This document shows positions 60,375 to 64,000 of a stretch of 64,000 bases of DNA, piece after piece. Origin of the DNA: Owenia fusiformis. Its lineage: Eukaryota; Annelida; Polychaeta; Sabellida; Oweniidae. The stretch's first letter is position 1. The number at the start of each line of letters is the position of its first letter. Location: contig CAIIXF020000005.1 of NCBI GenBank assembly GCA_903813345.2, positions 32,305,375 to 32,369,374 on the forward strand, in the 5' to 3' direction. The notes beneath the pieces are model-generated. The model was not told where the DNA came from and ran no database searches. It saw nothing but the letters and a program-made list of their open reading frames with translations. Position numbers and translations under genes: made by a program.

Positions 60375-61634
60375 ATGCCAAGCTCAAACAGAATAAACTC
60401 TGAAAAAAGAGAAAAAAGACTGAGATCAAAAACACTGTCAACAGAAGAGCCTCTTAAATTACCTGATACTAAAAAGTCTAAAAAGCAGATAAAAAACACA
60501 GATGCTATGTCTAACTTAGAGACACCAGATCCTGAAACAATAGTTTCTGATTCAGATCTTGAAAAGTTGCCTGATGCCTCAAACTCAGTGCTTTTTATTG
60601 AACTTTCTAAAATGAAAGTTGATATACAGAACATGAAGGAAGAACATTCAAATGAATTAAAATTACTGAAAGAAACTATCCTAAATCAAGACGCTGACAT
60701 TAAATCGTTAAAACTCGACAACAAGGACTTAAGAGATAGGCTTCTCTTTGCAGAAGGAAGAGCAGAAAGATCCGAGAAAGAACTTGCAGATACACAAGAT
60801 GAAGTTATGAGCCTGAAGGACCGATCCATGAGAGACAATTTATTATTCTTCAAAATTCCAGAGATCAAAGATGAGTCGTCTACTGATACAAGAAGAATAC
60901 TGAATGAATTCTTGAAAAATGATCTAAAAATTGAAGATGAGATTATGATTGATAGGGTACACAGGATCGGACAACAGAAGCAAGACCTTTACCCAAGAAG
61001 TATCGTTGCCAAATTTAATCCTTATAAGGGTAAGGAATTAGTCCTTGCCAATGCATGGCGGCTAAAAGGAAGTGGCAAATTCATAACAGAACAGCATCCT
61101 AAGCCTCAGATTGAAAAACAGCGATACATGTATGAAACAAAGAAACAAATCCTACAAGAGAATCCTGACGTAAGATGCACCATCACTAAGGATAAAATGT
61201 TGGTGAATGGTAGATTGATATATCCCCTCAAGACCCCTATCTCTAACTCTGATACTGTCCAAGATGCCCTTGACACTAATCTGAAAAATGGTCCAGTGGT
61301 GACAGGCGCTGGAGGGTCTTACCAAGTACATGTAGCCAGAGTGCAAAACCTGACTGATGTGAAACCAGCGCTTCTGAAAGCATGCGGCGATCCATATGTT
61401 GCAAAAGCTACTAATAATAGCTATGCATTTGTGATCAAAAATGGTGCCAGGAAATATTATGATTTTCAAGATGATGGAGACAATGGTATGGGACGTACAA
61501 TCAGGAATACAATTGCAGAACTTGACCTCTCAGATACAATGATCATAATATCACGATGGGACAATGGTCGATATGATCCTGAAAAATGGAAACTTGTCTC
61601 AAAACTTATCAAAGACAAAATAGGTGACAATTAG
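60375..61634 (+). CDS. LINE ORF1 protein (L1 ORF1p-like, RNA-binding)
   Basis: 419 codons from the first ATG. Residues 1-45 are Lys/Arg-rich. About 75-150 form a coiled coil (FIELSKMKVDIQNMKEEHSN, LKLDNKDLRDRLLFAEGRAE), the trimerisation region of L1 ORF1 proteins. About 153-225 match the RRM-like domain (MRDNLLFFKIPE, DRVHRIGQ, SIVAKFNPYKGKE). About 233-285 match the C-terminal domain (PQIEKQRYMYETKKQI, MLVNGRLIYP). Residues 300-419 form an additional C-terminal segment (GGSYQVHVARVQNLTDVKP, MIIISRWDNGRYDPEKW) not usual in L1 ORF1p. ORF1p acts as an RNA chaperone in the retrotransposition particle. Confidence 0.9.
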   Translation: MPSSNRINSEKREKRLRSKTLSTEEPLKLPDTKKSKKQIKNTDAMSNLETPDPETIVSDSDLEKLPDASNSVLFIELSKMKVDIQNMKEEHSNELKLLKETILNQDADIKSLKLDNKDLRDRLLFAEGRAERSEKELADTQDEVMSLKDRSMRDNLLFFKIPEIKDESSTDTRRILNEFLKNDLKIEDEIMIDRVHRIGQQKQDLYPRSIVAKFNPYKGKELVLANAWRLKGSGKFITEQHPKPQIEKQRYMYETKKQILQENPDVRCTITKDKMLVNGRLIYPLKTPISNSDTVQDALDTNLKNGPVVTGAGGSYQVHVARVQNLTDVKPALLKACGDPYVAKATNNSYAFVIKNGARKYYDFQDDGDNGMGRTIRNTIAELDLSDTMIIISRWDNGRYDPEKWKLVSKLIKDKIGDN

Positions 61635-61969
61635 CCTTTTTGATTTATCAACGTAGTTCTACCAAAACACCTGGTATGCTTTCTGGAATAATTCATTCCA
61701 GCAACAAAACATTGAACATTTAACTATTAATACACCATTTATATTCTAAAAGTTTTTAATTGCAAGGGAAAATTGGAAACTTTCCAGATTTTGTATAACA
61801 CTCTATTCAGACACAAAAACATAGTTTCTCAAGCCCATGTACTATATACGGTAATTAAACCTTTTTTCCCCTGCATTTATAACTTGATGAATCTACTTGT
61901 ATTTTTGATTTTGTGCTTTCTTTGAAAGTGGTAAACAGGAACATTTACACATTATAATTTACTCACCAT
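61635..61969. other. LINE inter-ORF sequence, non-coding
   Basis: Between the ORF1 stop and the minisatellite there is no open frame of note. After the array, 62481-62844 is likewise non-coding; an AGCTCACATAGTGAGCT palindrome is at 62511. Confidence 0.5.
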
Positions 61970-62480
61970 TTACAATTGCCCTTGCATTTGTTTTTCACTT
62001 TTCATGAGGAAATGTTTTGATCAAATTGCCCTTGCAATTGTTTTTTTCACTTTACTTCTCAGGTAAATGTTTTTGATCAAATTGCCCTTGCAATTGTTGT
62101 TTACTTTTTCGAGGAAATGAACTGATTGAATTGCCCTTGCAATTGTTTATTTATTTTTCTAAATATCTCACTTTTAATCTTTATACTGGGGTATATTGCA
62201 TAATAAACTCTTGCATTGCAATTGCTATTCACTTTTCATGAGGAAATGTGTTGATCAAATTGCTTTTTCTTTTATTTCTCCAGGAAATGTTTCTGATCAG
62301 ATTGCCCTTGCAATTTGTTCTTCACTTTTCCCAAGGAAATGTGTTGATCAAATTGCCCTTGCAATTATTTTTTCACTTTACTTCTAGGGAAATGTTGTTG
62401 ATCTGATTGCCCTTGCAATTGTTGTTTACTTTTCTTGAGGAAATGAATTGATCAAATTGCCCTTGCAATTTATTTTTCTC
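61970..62480 (+). repeat. Minisatellite of about 57 bp in the LINE inter-ORF region
   Basis: About nine units read AAATTGCCCTTGCAATTG + TTTTTCACTTT + TGAGGAAATGTTTTGATC. Units vary in length and sequence. They fill nearly half of the 1.2-kb gap between ORF1 and ORF2. Confidence 0.9.
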
Positions 62481-62844
62481 ATATTTCTCCATTAATTTTA
62501 AGTGTTTTTAGCTCACATAGTGAGCTATTCTATTTTGGTAATCATTTTCAATACTAAACCATGTTCCATTATACAATTTACAATTCACTTTTTCCGCCTT
62601 TATGGCAAATATCTTTTAATTTCCATTTTTGCATCTGTAGCAGTTATCTCGAGCCAAGAGATGCTCAATATGCTGCTATTTCTTGTACATATTTCTGCAA
62701 GCAAGTCACTTGCTCCCCTTTATTTTTATTCGTTATTTTCTTTCGTTACTTTAGGATCAAAGAATGAATTTGTACTGTTGACATTCAAAGCATTTTATAT
62801 TGATAAAGGAAGCATTTACCCATATTTATATAAGGAGAAAATGA

Positions 62845-64000
62845 CTATTCAACTTTCAATGCACTTTGAACTTGATACTGGCTAACGTTTTAAAAGACCT
62901 TCCATTTTATTCATGTTCTAACATTGATTTTTTGGACTTAGCACATGGACTTGATCATTATGATAATCTTATATTAAATCCACTTGACTTTGATAAACAT
63001 TTAGCCACGGAAGACCAGTTTAACAATGTTCAAACTCAAATGCATAGCATTTCTCAACAGTGTAATTTTGATAATATTGACAAATTAAACTCAACTATTA
63101 AATATGACTCATTTTCTTTACTTCATCTGAACATGAGAAGTTTACCAAAGAATAACTGGAAATTTGAAATGCTCAACTCTCTTAGTAAAAATTCTTTTTC
63201 TGTCATAGCAATGTCAGAAACCTGGTTAACAGAATCATCTGAAAAGCAATTTACATTAGATGGATATAATACTGTATTTAATTCAAGGAAACTTTCAAGA
63301 GGTGGCGGGGTTTGCCTCCATATTGCAAAAACTTACAATTTTATTGAAAGATCTGATCTTAAATTAAACTCTGATAAATGTGAATCTGTTTCCATAGAAA
63401 TCAAACAAAATAAAGGGAAAAATATTTTGGTATCAGCTATTTATAAGCCACCTAATTTTAACTTACATGAATTTAATAATCTTTTTAATTCACACTTAGA
63501 GAAAATGGCATCTGAAAATAAGTTTGCCTATATTTTAGGGGATTTTAATGTTGACCTTCTGAAATCAAATGAACATGACCTTACAAATGACTTTTTGTGT
63601 AACTTGTATACTAATAATTTTATGCCTTTAATTTATAGACCTACAAGAATCACTAGTAAATGTGCTACATTAATTGATAACATTTTTACCAATGCAAATA
63701 ATATCACCCAATCTGGTATAATTTTATATGACATATCAGATCATTTTCCAATATATGCTGTAAGTAATAATAATGAAACACCTAAAATTAAAAAGCAAAA
63801 GATTCAATATCGAATAATAAATGATGAAAATTGTTCCAAACTCCAAGATGAGGTCGCAAATATTAATTGGCAAGATATACTTGATCCAAATTGTGTGAAT
63901 AATGCATATAACTCCTTCATTGAGATTTTTACTGATATTTATAATAGATGTCTACCAAACAGATCCAGAATAATTAAAACCTATAATGATCATAAAAAAC
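62845..64000 (+). CDS. LINE ORF2, AP-endonuclease domain (partial, 3' end outside window)
   Basis: The frame is open from 62845 to the window end. The first ATG is at 63040, so the true start is unclear and may need reinitiation or frameshifting. Motifs of the exonuclease-endonuclease-phosphatase fold appear in order: SLLHLNMRSLPKN (Asn, about 63130), MSETWLTE (catalytic Glu, 63217), GGGVCLHI, VSAIYKPPN, LGDFNVDLL (Asp/Asn, 63541), TLIDNIFTN, and DISDHFPIYA (SDH, 63736). This nuclease nicks target DNA to prime reverse transcription. The RT domain lies beyond the edge. The motif set is CR1/L2/RTE-like rather than mammalian L1. Confidence 0.92.

Larger units (their letters stand above)
60375..64000 (+). 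mobile_element. LINE (non-LTR retrotransposon), 5' and central part
   Basis: ORF1 (L1-type) is followed 1.2 kb later by an endonuclease-bearing ORF2 that leaves the window. The true 5' end was not located; it lies left of 60375. ORF1 is intact and the ORF2 part seen is open for 385 codons, so this copy is young. Confidence 0.88.

Noticed and set aside
62502-62885. 127-codon hydrophobic frame upstream of LINE ORF2
   Set aside because: It overlaps the start of ORF2 in another frame, begins at a non-ATG codon and includes a palindrome. Its composition is that of AT-rich non-coding DNA.

Overview
This AT-rich window is nuclear DNA from an invertebrate animal. Its short coding exons have GT/AG borders and lie among long introns, minisatellites, foldback elements, LINE fragments, tRNA-derived SINEs and hAT-like and Tc1/mariner-like elements. 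The repeat style (asymmetric-terminus Helentron-like elements, many minisatellites, tRNA SINEs) suggests a mollusc or another lophotrochozoan, but this is inference and no species marker was recognised.

Layout. 1-890: 3' part of a LINE reverse-transcriptase ORF on the minus strand, broken by a 234-bp tandem duplication. 891-8616: no supported gene. 8617-12445 (minus): a small gene (gene 2) of three phase-compatible exons plus a possible first exon, and a decayed duplicate of one exon. 14630-39285 (plus): eight phase-compatible exons of one large gene (gene 1), at least about 1049 codons, with a possible tiny last exon at 56216. The product looks helical/armadillo-like at its N-terminus, carries an RVxF-type (KRVSF) motif and a long Ser/Pro-rich linker, and was not assigned to a named family. 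Another good minus exon (15462-15625) lies in gene 1's first intron.

Gene 1's introns hold most of the repeats: a 26-bp array abutting a splice acceptor (20.4-21.26 kb), a 63-bp array inside a foldback element (22.67-24.88 kb), a Tc1/mariner-like MITE (26.6-27.2 kb), a 48-bp array (27.4-28.95 kb), a triplicated exon start (30.6-30.9 kb) and several Helentron-like elements (29-44 kb). The stretch 39.3-56.2 kb has little coding potential. It holds a 54-bp array split by a four-layer nest of insertions (hAT MITE, BED-finger hAT remnant, long-TIR element, tRNA-like sequence). At 56731-57562 is a possible two-exon small gene (gene 3). From 60375 to the window end is a LINE with an intact L1-type ORF1, an inter-ORF minisatellite, and the apurinic endonuclease domain of an ORF2 that runs off the window.

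No prokaryote-like operon, CRISPR array or defence locus is present. The most unusual signals are tandem arrays whose units contain splice-site sequences, the tandem exon-start triplication, and several Helentron-like families with one shared terminal design. All gene models were spliced by eye from phase and splice-site agreement and have no transcript support.
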